64,000 nt of DNA from an uncultured Shimia sp. (lineage in GTDB: Bacteria > Pseudomonadota > Alphaproteobacteria > Rhodobacterales > Rhodobacteraceae), in the NCBI RefSeq assembly GCF_913054185.1, contig NZ_CAJXIV010000002.1, positions 1 through 64,000 on the forward strand, written 5' to 3'. Below are positions 8,809-19,427 of the stretch, one piece after another. Made by a program: the position numbers and the translations under genes. Below the pieces are notes generated by a model. That model was given only the letters and a program-made list of their open reading frames with translations. It made no database searches and was not told the DNA's origin. Position 1 is the first letter of the stretch. Every line of letters begins with the position of its first letter.

Positions 8809-9429
8809 ATGGTAAGTTTTATTGAATCCCCAAGCCCTGAAAAACACAGCCCTTTTGATGATATTCAAGGGCTTGTTGTTGGCACCCTGCTGGTTGCACT
8901 GTCGGTACAGTTTCTACAGGCGGTTGGGCTCTTTACTGGCCAGATTGCCGGCCTGTCTTTGGTCGCGGCCAAGGCCACCGGGCTGACGTTTGGTGCGCTC
9001 TTTTTTGTCCTGAACCTGCCATTTTACATCATTGCTTACCTGCGCATGGGTTGGTTCTTCACGCTCAAGACCTTTGCCGCTGTGGGCCTTTTGACGCTCT
9101 GGACCTTCTTGCTCCCGCAAGTTTTTGAAATCGCCACGGTGCACCCACTGGTTGGTGCAGTGCTCGCGGGTGTAACCGCTGGCGCAGGTTTGATTGTTCT
9201 CTTCAGACATGGCGCCACTTTGGGTGGCGTTGGCATTGTGGCGGTTTGGCTGCAAGACACCAAAGGCATCAAGGCCGGCTGGGTCCAACTTGGCTTTGAC
9301 GTGCTGGTCTTTGGCCTCGCAGTGTCGTTTTTTGACCTCAACGCGGTCGCCTTCTCGCTGATTGGCGCCGCAGTAACCAATATCATGATCGCAACAAATC
9401 ACCGTCGCGATCGCTACATCGCGCGCTAA
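8809..9429 (+). CDS. YitT-family membrane protein
   Basis: The 206-residue protein has five to six hydrophobic segments after a polar N-terminus of about 20 residues. Features of the YitT (DUF161) family include GLFTGQIAGLSL near the start of the first membrane segments, FFVLNLPFY and RHGATLGGVGIVAVWLQ. The role of the family is not established. It is followed after 15 bases by an SMR transporter gene, which suggests a two-gene transcript. No obvious strong Shine-Dalgarno precedes the ATG. Confidence 0.82.
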   Translation: MVSFIESPSPEKHSPFDDIQGLVVGTLLVALSVQFLQAVGLFTGQIAGLSLVAAKATGLTFGALFFVLNLPFYIIAYLRMGWFFTLKTFAAVGLLTLWTFLLPQVFEIATVHPLVGAVLAGVTAGAGLIVLFRHGATLGGVGIVAVWLQDTKGIKAGWVQLGFDVLVFGLAVSFFDLNAVAFSLIGAAVTNIMIATNHRRDRYIAR

Positions 9430-9444
9430 CCGTCAGGGACGCGC

Positions 9445-9780
9445 ATGCCCAAAGCCTATTTAATCCTCTTGGTTGCCGTTGTGTTTGAAACCATCGGCAC
9501 CGCAGCGCTGCAGGCCAGCCAGCAATTCACCAAACCCATCCCCTCAATTATTGTGGTCATTGGCTACGGACTCGCCTTCTATATGATGGCACTGACCCTC
9601 AAGGTTCTGCCGGTTGGGATCACCTACGCGGTTTGGTCTGGGCTAGGTATCATCTCCATCTCAATCATAGCTTATTTTGCCTTTGGGCAAAAACTCGACT
9701 TGGCGGCAATTCTTGGCATGGGGCTGATTGTTGCGGGTATTCTCGTGATAAACCTGTTTTCTAAGACCGCTGTGCATTAA
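9445..9780 (+). CDS. Small multidrug resistance (SMR) transporter, EmrE-like
   Basis: The 111-residue inner-membrane protein has four membrane segments and the membrane-embedded glutamate Glu15 in [14 protein letters not shown], which couples proton and drug exchange in EmrE. The segments AVWSGLGI and [19 protein letters not shown] are close to the EmrE pattern. It probably exports quaternary ammonium or aromatic cations as a dimer; a guanidinium exporter (Gdx) is less likely given the EmrE-like signature. It lies 15 bases after the yitT-like gene and before typA. Confidence 0.9.
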   Translation: MPKAYLILLVAVVFETIGTAALQASQQFTKPIPSIIVVIGYGLAFYMMALTLKVLPVGITYAVWSGLGIISISIIAYFAFGQKLDLAAILGMGLIVAGILVINLFSKTAVH

Positions 9781-9849
9781 GGTACACAAAGGGCTGGCCT
9801 TTTGCTGCGACCCGCGATAGGGCGAGCGCGAACAGGAAAGGCTGCCCTT

Positions 9850-11670
<1,821 letters not shown>

Positions 11671-11680
11671 ATGATTGATG

Positions 11681-11715
11681 AAACGCCGGGGTCCTGCCCC
11701 GGCGTTTTTCTTTTT
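11681..11715 (+). terminator. Rho-independent terminator of typA
   Basis: An 11-bp perfect stem (AAACGCCGGGG with CCCCGGCGTTT) and a five-base loop are followed by a T-rich tract (GTTTTTCTTTTT). Confidence 0.92.
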
Positions 11716-11786
11716 GACAAATGACTTGAGAAGATCGCGAAAGTATTTGAAGTTCGGGCCATAGGATTTTCACATTCCAAGGCGCC

Positions 11787-12848
11787 ATGTTCAAAAAATT
11801 GTTCTCAGCAGTATCCGCCTGCCTTCTGCTTCTTTTCGGCGGCGCATTGCACGCTCAAAGTGGTGGGTTCGGCACCTTCAGCAGCACCGATACGCTTGTC
11901 AAACGTACGTCACCGCAACAAGTTGGCGTTGGCATCACAATCGACCAAATCACCTTTGTGGATCAACAAGCGGAAAACTTCGGGGTTGTCGGCACCCTCT
12001 TCCTTAAGGCGGATTACCCTCAATTTGCCTTTGATTCTGCGGCGCATGGCAGTGACGTCAAAACCTACAGCAACGAAGCATTCCGAAAACTTTTGAACGA
12101 TGCCGGTGCGCAACCGCCCTACTTTATCTTTCGCAATCAACAAGGTCGCCGCTTCACTCAGCAGGTGTCGATCTTGCTGAAAGACACAGGTGAAGCCACG
12201 TATGCAGAACGCTTCACAGCTACCCTGCAAGCGCCCCACTTCAACTTCAAGCGATACCCCTTTGATACTCAGGAATTTTTTATTGAAGTGTCATCAATGC
12301 TCCCGCTGAAGTTTGTCGAGTTCTATCCGTTGGAAGAACAAACTGGTATGGGGGATCTACTTGGTGAAGAGGAATGGATCCTCTCAAACTCTTCCATAGA
12401 ACGTCGCTCAGTGGAAGGCATCGGAGGTGCTGAGACCACCATGGTGGCGCTGCGCTTCGAGGGCAAACGACATGTACAATACTACGTACTGCGTATCCTG
12501 TTGCCACTGCTCATCATCCTGTTTGTGAGCTGGGCCACCTTTTTTCTGGAAGAATACCGTCGTCGCATCGACATGGCCTCAGCCAACCTCCTGGTTTTTG
12601 TGGCTTTCAACTTTGCGATTTCGACAATGCTGCCCAAGCTCGGCTACCTAACCTTCATGGACTCGCTGTTGGTGGGCATGTTCCTCATCACCGGCTCCAC
12701 GGTTCTGATAAACATTGCTCTTCGACGCTTAAAAACTTCTGGCCGCGAAGACCTCGCCCGCAAAATCGACGGATATCTCGTGATCTGGATTTTCCCAATC
12801 CTGCACGCGATCTTCCTATTCTGGGCGGTGAAGTTTTTCCTCATTTGA
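11787..12848 (+). CDS. Prokaryotic pentameric ligand-gated ion channel (Cys-loop family homologue)
   Basis: The 353-residue protein has a signal peptide ending near ALHAQ (residues 1-24), a beta-rich extracellular region to about 232 and four membrane segments near 233-253, 261-283, 291-313 and 329-352. The loop FNFKRYPFDTQEF at 152-164 is the signature of the Cys-loop superfamily; as in other bacterial members the two cysteines are absent. The segment RRRIDMASANLLVFVAFNFAI fits the M1-M2 linker and pore helix. Bacterial relatives such as GLIC and ELIC respond to protons or amines; the ligand here is unknown. It stands alone, with no obvious receptor-associated partner. Confidence 0.85.
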   Translation: MFKKLFSAVSACLLLLFGGALHAQSGGFGTFSSTDTLVKRTSPQQVGVGITIDQITFVDQQAENFGVVGTLFLKADYPQFAFDSAAHGSDVKTYSNEAFRKLLNDAGAQPPYFIFRNQQGRRFTQQVSILLKDTGEATYAERFTATLQAPHFNFKRYPFDTQEFFIEVSSMLPLKFVEFYPLEEQTGMGDLLGEEEWILSNSSIERRSVEGIGGAETTMVALRFEGKRHVQYYVLRILLPLLIILFVSWATFFLEEYRRRIDMASANLLVFVAFNFAISTMLPKLGYLTFMDSLLVGMFLITGSTVLINIALRRLKTSGREDLARKIDGYLVIWIFPILHAIFLFWAVKFFLI

Positions 12849-12852
12849 GCCG

Positions 12853-13635
12853 TCAACTCAATGGGCGAAACGGTTCAATCTCAAAACTGCCGTTTTTGTG
12901 GAATCGACAGAACGACCCCGCCGGGATTTCTTCCCACCCCTCTTCCGCCTCAACCAGCGGTTCACTCACCACCGCACGACCACTCCGGCTGTCGCTGGCG
13001 CGGTGATACACAGTTGGCGCCCGATTATCTGAGGCATATCGCACCGCATACAGGGTTTCCCCATCGCTGAACGCCGCCGCCAAGCGCATGTGAGGGGTTG
13101 TGCCCCGCTCCCGGCTCATGCGCTCAAGGATTCCAACCGCAATCTGAAGCGACTCTTTTGGGTGCTCTTCCATGCCTTCCATCAGGCCCAACAAAAACAA
13201 CACCTCACTGTCCGTCGCGCCCTTGCGCTCGGGATAGAGTTCATCAGAGATCAACATATCCGCGCGACGCCGAAAGGTCTCAAACCCGCCAACTTGCCCG
13301 TTGTGCATGAACGACCAACGCCCCACCGCAAATGGATGGCAATTGTTTCGGCTCGTAGCAGTGCCTGTAGAGGCTCGCACATGAGCCAGAAACAGGCTCG
13401 ACTCCACTTGTGCGGTCAACGATTTCAAGTTGGGATCGGACCAAGCCGGTAGAATATCGCGGTACAGCCCCGGTTCCGACCGATTTCCGTACCACGCCAG
13501 ACCAACACCGTCGCCATTGGTCTGCGTCTTACACTCTGTGGCTTGCATGCTTTGCTGGATCAACGAATGATCTGGCCGCGTCACAACATCTTCGAGGAAA
13601 CAAGGTTCCCCAACATAAGCAGCCCAACGACACAT
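12853..13635 (-). CDS. Class II glutamine amidotransferase (YafJ-like)
   Basis: The product of 260 residues begins MCRWAAY, so Cys2 becomes the N-terminal nucleophile after methionine removal. I use the ATG at 13635 because of this and the upstream AGGAG. Other class II landmarks are NGDGVGLAWYG, the HVRASTGTATSRNNCHPF region and FMHNGQVGG, which form the glutamine pocket. No synthase domain follows, so the acceptor is unknown; YafJ/EgtC-type enzymes are the closest pattern. It ends five bases from the channel gene on the opposite strand. Confidence 0.85.
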   Translation of the reverse strand: MCRWAAYVGEPCFLEDVVTRPDHSLIQQSMQATECKTQTNGDGVGLAWYGNRSEPGLYRDILPAWSDPNLKSLTAQVESSLFLAHVRASTGTATSRNNCHPFAVGRWSFMHNGQVGGFETFRRRADMLISDELYPERKGATDSEVLFLLGLMEGMEEHPKESLQIAVGILERMSRERGTTPHMRLAAAFSDGETLYAVRYASDNRAPTVYHRASDSRSGRAVVSEPLVEAEEGWEEIPAGSFCRFHKNGSFEIEPFRPLS

Positions 13636-13845
13636 CAGAGTTTTCTCCTTACTTCCGAATCCTGACAAAAAGATGCGGGATAACGGTTCTCGCGCATACA
13701 TACGCGAGAACTCGAAAGGATAAAAGCGCAAGCAAACGCTCCACGTCGGGAATTTTTCCTAGAAATGGTGCGTGTCAGGACCAAAATCCCTCAACAAGTG
13801 CGCCGCGACGACACTTTGTTCTCACACCCAAGAAGTCCGAATGAC

Positions 13846-14133
13846 TCAGTCGTTGGTTTCGACCACCATCAACTCGCGCTCTGACGCACCGCGCGCATGG
13901 TTAAGCGCCTCTTGGTACTCCGGGCTGTGATAGCAGGCGACCGCCGTGTCGACATCTGGGAATTTTGCCACCACATTGCGTGGCCGCTCTTTGCCCTCCA
14001 GCTGCACAAACCGGCCACCACGGGCAATAAACTCGCCGCCGTGTTTGGCAATCGCGGGGCCTGCAAGCTCCGCGTATTTCCCATAAGCATCCGCGTCAGT
14101 CACGGTCACATGTGCAATCCAAAGTGCGCCCAT
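13846..14133 (-). CDS. DUF1330-like small protein
   Basis: The 95-residue protein starts at MGALWIAHVTVTDADAYGKY and contains the segment ARGGRFVQLEGKERPRNVVAKFPDVDTAVACYHSPEY in shorter blocks typical of DUF1330, a ferredoxin-like dimeric fold with no settled function. It lacks a signal peptide. It lies 78 bases after alaS on the same strand and may be read through from it. Confidence 0.78.
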   Translation of the reverse strand: MGALWIAHVTVTDADAYGKYAELAGPAIAKHGGEFIARGGRFVQLEGKERPRNVVAKFPDVDTAVACYHSPEYQEALNHARGASERELMVVETND

Positions 14134-14211
14134 CTGGCTCTCCAATCCAATAGTCCTGCTCGACACTCTACGGGAAACGTCGGACAGGCCAAGAGAATTT
14201 TGACCAAATGG

Positions 14212-16884
14212 TCAGCCTGTGATCACCGCTTCCGCCGCTGCAAAAGCTTCTTCGGACTTGGAAGCATCTTTGGCGCCACCTTGGGCCAAATCCGGACGAC
14301 CACCGCCGCCTTTGCCCCCCATTGGTCCAACTGCCGCGCGGACCAGGTCCACGGCGCTCAGATCACCTTTCAGATCATCCGTCACACCGGCAGCCACGGC
14401 CACTTTTCCGCCGGCATCTGCCACCAAAAGCACCGCGCCACTTTCCAAGCGTGCCTTGTGTTCGTCGATCAACGGAGGCAGATCTTTACCGGACACACCC
14501 GAGAGCACTTGCGCAAAGAACTTCACACCGTTGATCTCTTTGGCTTCCAGGCCAGCTCCCTGACCATTTCCACCAGACATCGCCAGCTCACGACGCAGCG
14601 TCGCAACCTCGTTTTGCAGCGCTTTGCGCTCGTCAAGCAGCGCTTTCACGCGATCTACGATGTCCCCAGGTTGCGCCTTCAATGTGCCAGCCACTTCGGC
14701 CACCCGCTTGGCTTCCCGCGCCAGATGTTCAAACGCCACCTCACCCGTCAACGCCTCAATCCGACGAACACCAGCTGAGGACGCGCTGTCCGACAACAGC
14801 ACAAACACACCAATATCGCCGGTCTGTTTGACGTGCGTGCCGCCACAAAGTTCGATCGAATAGGTGTCGCCATTCTGGCCTTTGCCAGTGTTGGCCCGGC
14901 CCATGGAGACAACACGCACCTCATCGCCGTATTTTTCCCCAAACAGCGCCTGCGCACCGATGCCGCGGGCGTCATCCGGTGTCATCACACGGGTTTCCAC
15001 CGGCGTGTTCTGACGGATGTAGGCGTTCACGTCCAAGCCAACCTGGGTCAGCTCTTCCGGGCTCAATGCTCTGTTGTGGCTGAAATCAAACCGCAAACGA
15101 TCATCCGCATTCAGCGAGCCACGCTGAGCGACATGATCGCCAAGCGCCTCGCGTAGCGCTTCATGCAGCAGGTGTGTCGCTGAGTGATTGGCCCGAATCG
15201 ACGAACGGCGACTGTTGTCGACGATCATCGCCACCGGATCGCCTTTGGAGATTGTCCCACGCGAAACCAGGACCTTATGCGCAATCAACTTGCCGTCAGC
15301 AAACTTCTGAACTTCCGACACTTTGGCCATCTCGTCGCGGTTTTCCAGCCGCTCCACCAAACCGTGGTCCGCAACTTGGCCGCCGCTCTCGGCATAGAAT
15401 GGCGTCTGGTTCATCACCAACCAGCCTTCTTCACCTTCTGCCAGCGCCTCAACCAGTGCGCCATCTTTCATAACTGCTTGGATTTGCCCCTCGGCAGTCT
15501 CGGTATCATACCCGAGGAACTCAGACGCCCCATTTTCATCTGCAACGTCAAACCAAACCGCGTTTTCAGCGGTGTCACCGGAGCCCTTGTGGGCCGCCCG
15601 CGCCTTGGCTTTTTGTTCTGCCATAGCGGCATCAAAGCCGTCGGTATCCACTTCGCGGCCTTTTTCGCGCAGCGCATCCTGGGTCAGGTCCAGCGGAAAG
15701 CCAAAGGTGTCATACAATTTGAACGCCGAGGCTCCATCCAACGGTGCGCCGTCTTCCAAACCATCCAGCTCATCGTCCAACAGCTTCAAACCACGGTCCA
15801 GCGTCTGTTTGAATTTGGTTTCTTCCTGCTTCAGCGTCTCTTCAATCAAAGCCTGCGCTTGCCCAAGCTCTGGATACGCCTGCCCCATCTGCTGCACCAG
15901 CGAGGGTACAAGCTGATGCATTACAGGGTCTTTGGCACCCAACAGGTGCGCATGTCGCATCGCACGACGCATGATCCGGCGCAAAACATAGCCGCGTCCA
16001 TCATTGGAAGGCATAACCCCGTCCGCCATCAGGAAGGATGTGGAGCGCAAATGGTCAGCAATCACGCGGTGATGCACGTTCTGCTCCCCATAAGGATCAG
16101 TCGACGTCACATGGGCCGAAGACTCGATCAACGCTTTGAACAAATCGGTGTCGTAGTTGTCATGGCTGCCCTGCAGCAATGCGCCAATCCGCTCCAGCCC
16201 CATGCCGGTGTCGATTGACTGCATGTCCAGTGCTTTCATCGAGCCATCTTCGAACTGCTCATTCTGCATGAACACCACGTTCCAGATCTCGATGAACCGG
16301 TCGCCATCTTCTTCAGGTGAGCCAGGAGGGCCACCCCAGATATGCTCGCCATGGTCGTAGAAAATCTCGGTGCACGGACCACATGGTCCAGTTGGACCCA
16401 TTTGCCAGAAGTTGTCAGAGGTCGCGATACGGATGATCCGCTCCTCTGGAACACCGATTTTCTTCCAGATATCATAGGCTTCATCGTCAGTATGGTAGAC
16501 CGTCACGTAAAGACGCTTTGGATCGATGCCAAATTCTTTGGTAATCAGGTTCCACGCAAACGGAATAGCCTCTTCTTTGAAATAATTGCCAAAGGAGAAG
16601 TTGCCGAGCATCTCAAAAAACGTGTGGTGACGTGCCGTGTAACCCACATTGTCCAGATCGTTGTGTTTGCCGCCGGCCCGCACACATTTCTGCGATGTGG
16701 TTGCACGCTGGTAATCCCGTTTTTCCACCCCAGTGAAGAGGTTTTTGAACTGCACCATGCCTGAATTTACAAACATAAGTGTCGGGTCATTGCGTGGCAC
16801 CAGCGGGCTGGAGTCCACAATCTCATGACCTTGTTTGGCAAAGTAGTTCAGAAAGGTCGACCGGATGTCGTTTAGGCTGGCCAT
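14212..16884 (-). CDS. alaS: Alanine-tRNA ligase
   Basis: The enzyme charges tRNA-Ala in the cytoplasm. The 890-residue length matches the family. The catalytic core opens with [15 protein letters not shown] and shows the class II motifs, including [14 protein letters not shown] and the GMGLERI block. The editing domain has the zinc-binding HSATHLLH and [15 protein letters not shown] sequences, followed by a C-terminal domain ending in [12 protein letters not shown]. The gene follows the MOSC-like gene after about 130 bases on the same strand as recA, a recA-alaS proximity frequent in bacteria. Confidence 0.98.
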   Translation of the reverse strand: MASLNDIRSTFLNYFAKQGHEIVDSSPLVPRNDPTLMFVNSGMVQFKNLFTGVEKRDYQRATTSQKCVRAGGKHNDLDNVGYTARHHTFFEMLGNFSFGNYFKEEAIPFAWNLITKEFGIDPKRLYVTVYHTDDEAYDIWKKIGVPEERIIRIATSDNFWQMGPTGPCGPCTEIFYDHGEHIWGGPPGSPEEDGDRFIEIWNVVFMQNEQFEDGSMKALDMQSIDTGMGLERIGALLQGSHDNYDTDLFKALIESSAHVTSTDPYGEQNVHHRVIADHLRSTSFLMADGVMPSNDGRGYVLRRIMRRAMRHAHLLGAKDPVMHQLVPSLVQQMGQAYPELGQAQALIEETLKQEETKFKQTLDRGLKLLDDELDGLEDGAPLDGASAFKLYDTFGFPLDLTQDALREKGREVDTDGFDAAMAEQKAKARAAHKGSGDTAENAVWFDVADENGASEFLGYDTETAEGQIQAVMKDGALVEALAEGEEGWLVMNQTPFYAESGGQVADHGLVERLENRDEMAKVSEVQKFADGKLIAHKVLVSRGTISKGDPVAMIVDNSRRSSIRANHSATHLLHEALREALGDHVAQRGSLNADDRLRFDFSHNRALSPEELTQVGLDVNAYIRQNTPVETRVMTPDDARGIGAQALFGEKYGDEVRVVSMGRANTGKGQNGDTYSIELCGGTHVKQTGDIGVFVLLSDSASSAGVRRIEALTGEVAFEHLAREAKRVAEVAGTLKAQPGDIVDRVKALLDERKALQNEVATLRRELAMSGGNGQGAGLEAKEINGVKFFAQVLSGVSGKDLPPLIDEHKARLESGAVLLVADAGGKVAVAAGVTDDLKGDLSAVDLVRAAVGPMGGKGGGGRPDLAQGGAKDASKSEEAFAAAEAVITG

Positions 16885-17016
16885 GAGCAGATCTCTTAAC
16901 GTGGGTTTCGGTATTCAAGCGGGTGTATAACCCCCGCGCCTGCCTGTCCACATGGCATTGCGCCCAACTTAGTGCGACAAGTGCCAAACGCCCCACCTTA
17001 CCTAATCATCAGCGCC

Positions 17017-17562
17017 TCACACCTTGCGCAAGATATCTCCGGCCTGAATCACACCATCTTGCTCAACGCTGCAGAGAACACCACGTAACCGCAGCGACCG
17101 ATGCTCCGGTTTCCTGATCCACTCATAAGCCGCCTGCCCGTACCGGACCTTCCACTTCACACAAGCGTCGTTGAAGACCTCTGACACCTGCAAAACAGCG
17201 GTGCCAACTGTCAATATCTGACCAGTTGGTAAGTTTCCGTCCGACATATCGAGGTCCGCTGTAAAAGTATCGCCAGGATGCAGCGCGTCCTCATTTGGTG
17301 CCCACACCAAATCCAGCACACGCTGCGGAATGATGCACACTTGAATGCCTGGATGAGGCGCACCGACTTCAGTACGCAGCCAAGGCTGCGTCATCCATCG
17401 TTCTCCAGGAATGCCTTGGGCCGCTGTCAAAGTGATCTTATCCACAAACCGTCGGGCATTGCGCTCCGGACGTAGGCACAAATGCGAAATGGCCGCCCTA
17501 TCTTTTGGGGCGGCCAAAACATGCGGTAAGATCCGCATCAATTCTTCAGAGGACGGGATCAA
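17017..17562 (-). CDS. MOSC-domain-like protein coupled to recA
   Basis: The 181-residue protein shows a pattern compatible with MOSC domains: [29 protein letters not shown] near the N-terminus in adjoining blocks and a candidate sulfur-carrying cysteine in [16 protein letters not shown] proteins carry sulfur or act with the molybdenum cofactor. The gene starts within the recA stop (four-base overlap), so it should be induced together with recA through the LexA box, which is unexpected for a metabolic MOSC protein. The family assignment is moderate. Confidence 0.6.
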   Translation of the reverse strand: MIPSSEELMRILPHVLAAPKDRAAISHLCLRPERNARRFVDKITLTAAQGIPGERWMTQPWLRTEVGAPHPGIQVCIIPQRVLDLVWAPNEDALHPGDTFTADLDMSDGNLPTGQILTVGTAVLQVSEVFNDACVKWKVRYGQAAYEWIRKPEHRSLRLRGVLCSVEQDGVIQAGDILRKV

Positions 17563-18632
17563 TCCTCTAATAACTCTTCGTCACCTTTCGGCATATCAAA
17601 GTCCAGCCCATGCGCAGCGCGGATTTTGTCCTCGATCTCCAGCGCCATACGGGTGTTTTCCTTCAGGAACGCCGAGGCATTTGCGCGACCTTGCCCAATC
17701 CGCTCGTCGCCATAACTGAACCAGCTGCCAGATTTCTCAACCACGCCGGCTTTTGCACCTAAGTCGAGCAATTCGCCCATCTTGGAGATGCCTTCGCCAT
17801 ACATGATGTCAAACTCCACTTGCTTGAACGGTGGCGCCACTTTATTTTTTACAACCTTCACGCGCGTTGCGTTGCCCACAATTTCATCGCGATCTTTCAC
17901 CGAGCCAATACGGCGGATATCCAGCCGAACGGAGCTGTAGAACTTCAACGCATTACCGCCCGTCGTGGTTTCTGGCGATCCAAACATCACACCAATCTTC
18001 ATCCGGATTTGGTTGATGAAGATCACCATACATTTGGACCGCGCAATCGACCCAGTCAATTTGCGCATCGCTTGGCTCATTAGGCGCGCCTGAACCCCAA
18101 GGTTACTATCACCCATGTCGCCTTCAAGTTCGGACTTCGGTGTCAATGCTGCAACCGAATCGACCACAACCATGTTCACCGCACCAGAGCGCACCAATGT
18201 GTCAGTGATTTCCAACGCCTGCTCCCCGGTGTCTGGCTGCGAAATCAGCAGTTCATCCAGGTTCACGCCCAGCTTCTTGGCATACAGTGGGTCCAATGCG
18301 TGTTCCGCATCCACAAACGCGCAAACGCCACCTTTTTTCTGCTCTTCCGCAATACAATGCAGAGTCAGCGTGGTTTTACCGGAACTCTCTGGTCCATAAA
18401 TCTCGATGATCCGCCCTTTGGGCAAACCACCAATTCCCAGCGCGATGTCCAAACCCAAAGAGCCGGTCGAGGTTGACTCGATCTCTTGCGCAGGGTTGTC
18501 CGCGCCCAGTTTCATAATCGAGCCCTTACCAAACTGCCGCTCAATTTGCGCCAGCGCGCTGTCCAGCGCTTTCTGTTTGTCGGGGGATGAGGATTTCTTG
18601 GTGGTCATTGTCAAAAGATCTGCCGTTGCCAT
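17559..18632 (-). CDS. recA: DNA recombinase RecA
   Basis: RecA drives homologous recombination and triggers LexA self-cleavage. The 357-residue product has the P-loop GPESSGKT at 80-87, the DNA-binding loop region [20 protein letters not shown] in parts, the [14 protein letters not shown] block and an acidic C-terminal tail. The first ten residues ([10 protein letters not shown]) extend the usual start; a second in-frame ATG lies at residue 9. Promoter elements TTGATT (18733-18728) and CATAAG (18710-18705) with 17-base spacing precede a LexA box. The next gene overlaps its stop. Confidence 0.98.
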   Translation of the reverse strand: MATADLLTMTTKKSSSPDKQKALDSALAQIERQFGKGSIMKLGADNPAQEIESTSTGSLGLDIALGIGGLPKGRIIEIYGPESSGKTTLTLHCIAEEQKKGGVCAFVDAEHALDPLYAKKLGVNLDELLISQPDTGEQALEITDTLVRSGAVNMVVVDSVAALTPKSELEGDMGDSNLGVQARLMSQAMRKLTGSIARSKCMVIFINQIRMKIGVMFGSPETTTGGNALKFYSSVRLDIRRIGSVKDRDEIVGNATRVKVVKNKVAPPFKQVEFDIMYGEGISKMGELLDLGAKAGVVEKSGSWFSYGDERIGQGRANASAFLKENTRMALEIEDKIRAAHGLDFDMPKGDEELLED

Positions 18633-18683
18633 TTGCTTGGTTCCTTATTCCACACCCGCGCGCGGGCGGCAATCACTGCCTGT

Positions 18684-18698
18684 GTTCACCTCTTGTTC
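18684..18698 (-). promoter_or_regulatory. LexA (SOS) box of recA
   Basis: GTTC-N7-GTTC (GAAC-N7-GAAC on the transcribed strand) matches the alphaproteobacterial LexA site, which is a direct repeat rather than the E. coli palindrome. It lies about 50 bases before the recA start and just downstream of the proposed -10, where bound LexA would block transcription. Confidence 0.88.
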
Positions 18699-18704
18699 TA
18701 AAAA

Positions 18705-18733
18705 CTTATGAGATCAAAAGGAGAACAAATCAA
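18705..18733 (-). promoter_or_regulatory. recA: Putative recA promoter
   Basis: On the minus strand TTGATT and CATAAG are separated by 17 bases; each matches four of six consensus positions. The expected start point falls at the edge of the LexA box. Confidence 0.5.
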
Positions 18734-18827
18734 GAGAAAAGAATAGGAACATTTTCCATCCCCTTTGGTTAAGAACTGGTTTACAAACTTAAGGCAACTT
18801 GTCTTTCATTTACTCAAGGCCATGCAA

Positions 18828-19427
18828 ATGCTTGTTTTCTGGAAACAAAAACTTGTGTTCCTGTCTGTCCCAAAGACCGGCACAACAGCCATTGAGGAGG
18901 CTTTGGCCCCCTCTGCAGACATGGTGATTTCCAATCCACCAGAGCTCAAACACGCTCCGGTTTACCGCTACAATCGCTTTTTCCGTCCCATGTTTGAACG
19001 CGCCTGTAAAACTGATGATCTGGAACTGATGGCCGTTATGCGCGAACCGGTCAGCTGGCTGGCCAGTTGGTACCGCTACCGACGTCGCGATTTTATGCGT
19101 GGGCATGCAAACTCAACCGAGAACGTGAGCTTTGAAGAGTTTGTCCAAGAATACATGAAAGGTGACAAGAAAGCGGCCTTTGCCAATGTTGGCAGCCAAG
19201 CCAAATTTCTAGAGCCGCGCCCCAATGGAGTGAAAGTGGATCACTTATTCCGCTATGAGGATCAACCTCAATTAATCGCGTTTTTGGAAGATCGTTTGCA
19301 ACAAAAGGTCCAATTGCAACGCCGAAACAGCTCCCCCCCTATGCCACTCGATCTGCCAAACGCCACCATGCAAAAGCTGCGCAAAAAATGCGCAGCGGAA
19401 TTTGAGCTTTACGAGAGTCTGACTTAG
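18828..19427 (+). CDS. Sulfotransferase-family protein
   Basis: I place the start at the second of two close ATGs because AAGG lies eight bases before it. The 199-residue protein begins with FLSVPKTGTT (residues 11-20), the 5'-phosphosulfate-binding loop of PAPS-dependent sulfotransferases, and has R72-x7-S80 in REPVSWLAS, the 3'-phosphate-binding pattern. RYEDQ and a leucine-rich end complete the fold. The acceptor may be a sugar, lipid or polysaccharide; nothing nearby tells. The gene ends four bases inside the convergent cckA. Confidence 0.82.
   Translation: MLVFWKQKLVFLSVPKTGTTAIEEALAPSADMVISNPPELKHAPVYRYNRFFRPMFERACKTDDLELMAVMREPVSWLASWYRYRRRDFMRGHANSTENVSFEEFVQEYMKGDKKAAFANVGSQAKFLEPRPNGVKVDHLFRYEDQPQLIAFLEDRLQQKVQLQRRNSSPPMPLDLPNATMQKLRKKCAAEFELYESLT

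Noticed and set aside
15184-16218. 344-codon open frame opposite alaS
   Set aside because: Antisense shadow of a clear alaS gene, with no family motif or ribosome-binding site.
16901-16945. Hairpin-like GCGGG...CCCGC segment before alaS
   Set aside because: A short GC stem with no T-box or riboswitch features; likely incidental.
18765-18827. TTG start giving a longer sulfotransferase
   Set aside because: No ribosome-binding site before the TTG; the ATG at 18828 is well placed after AAGG.
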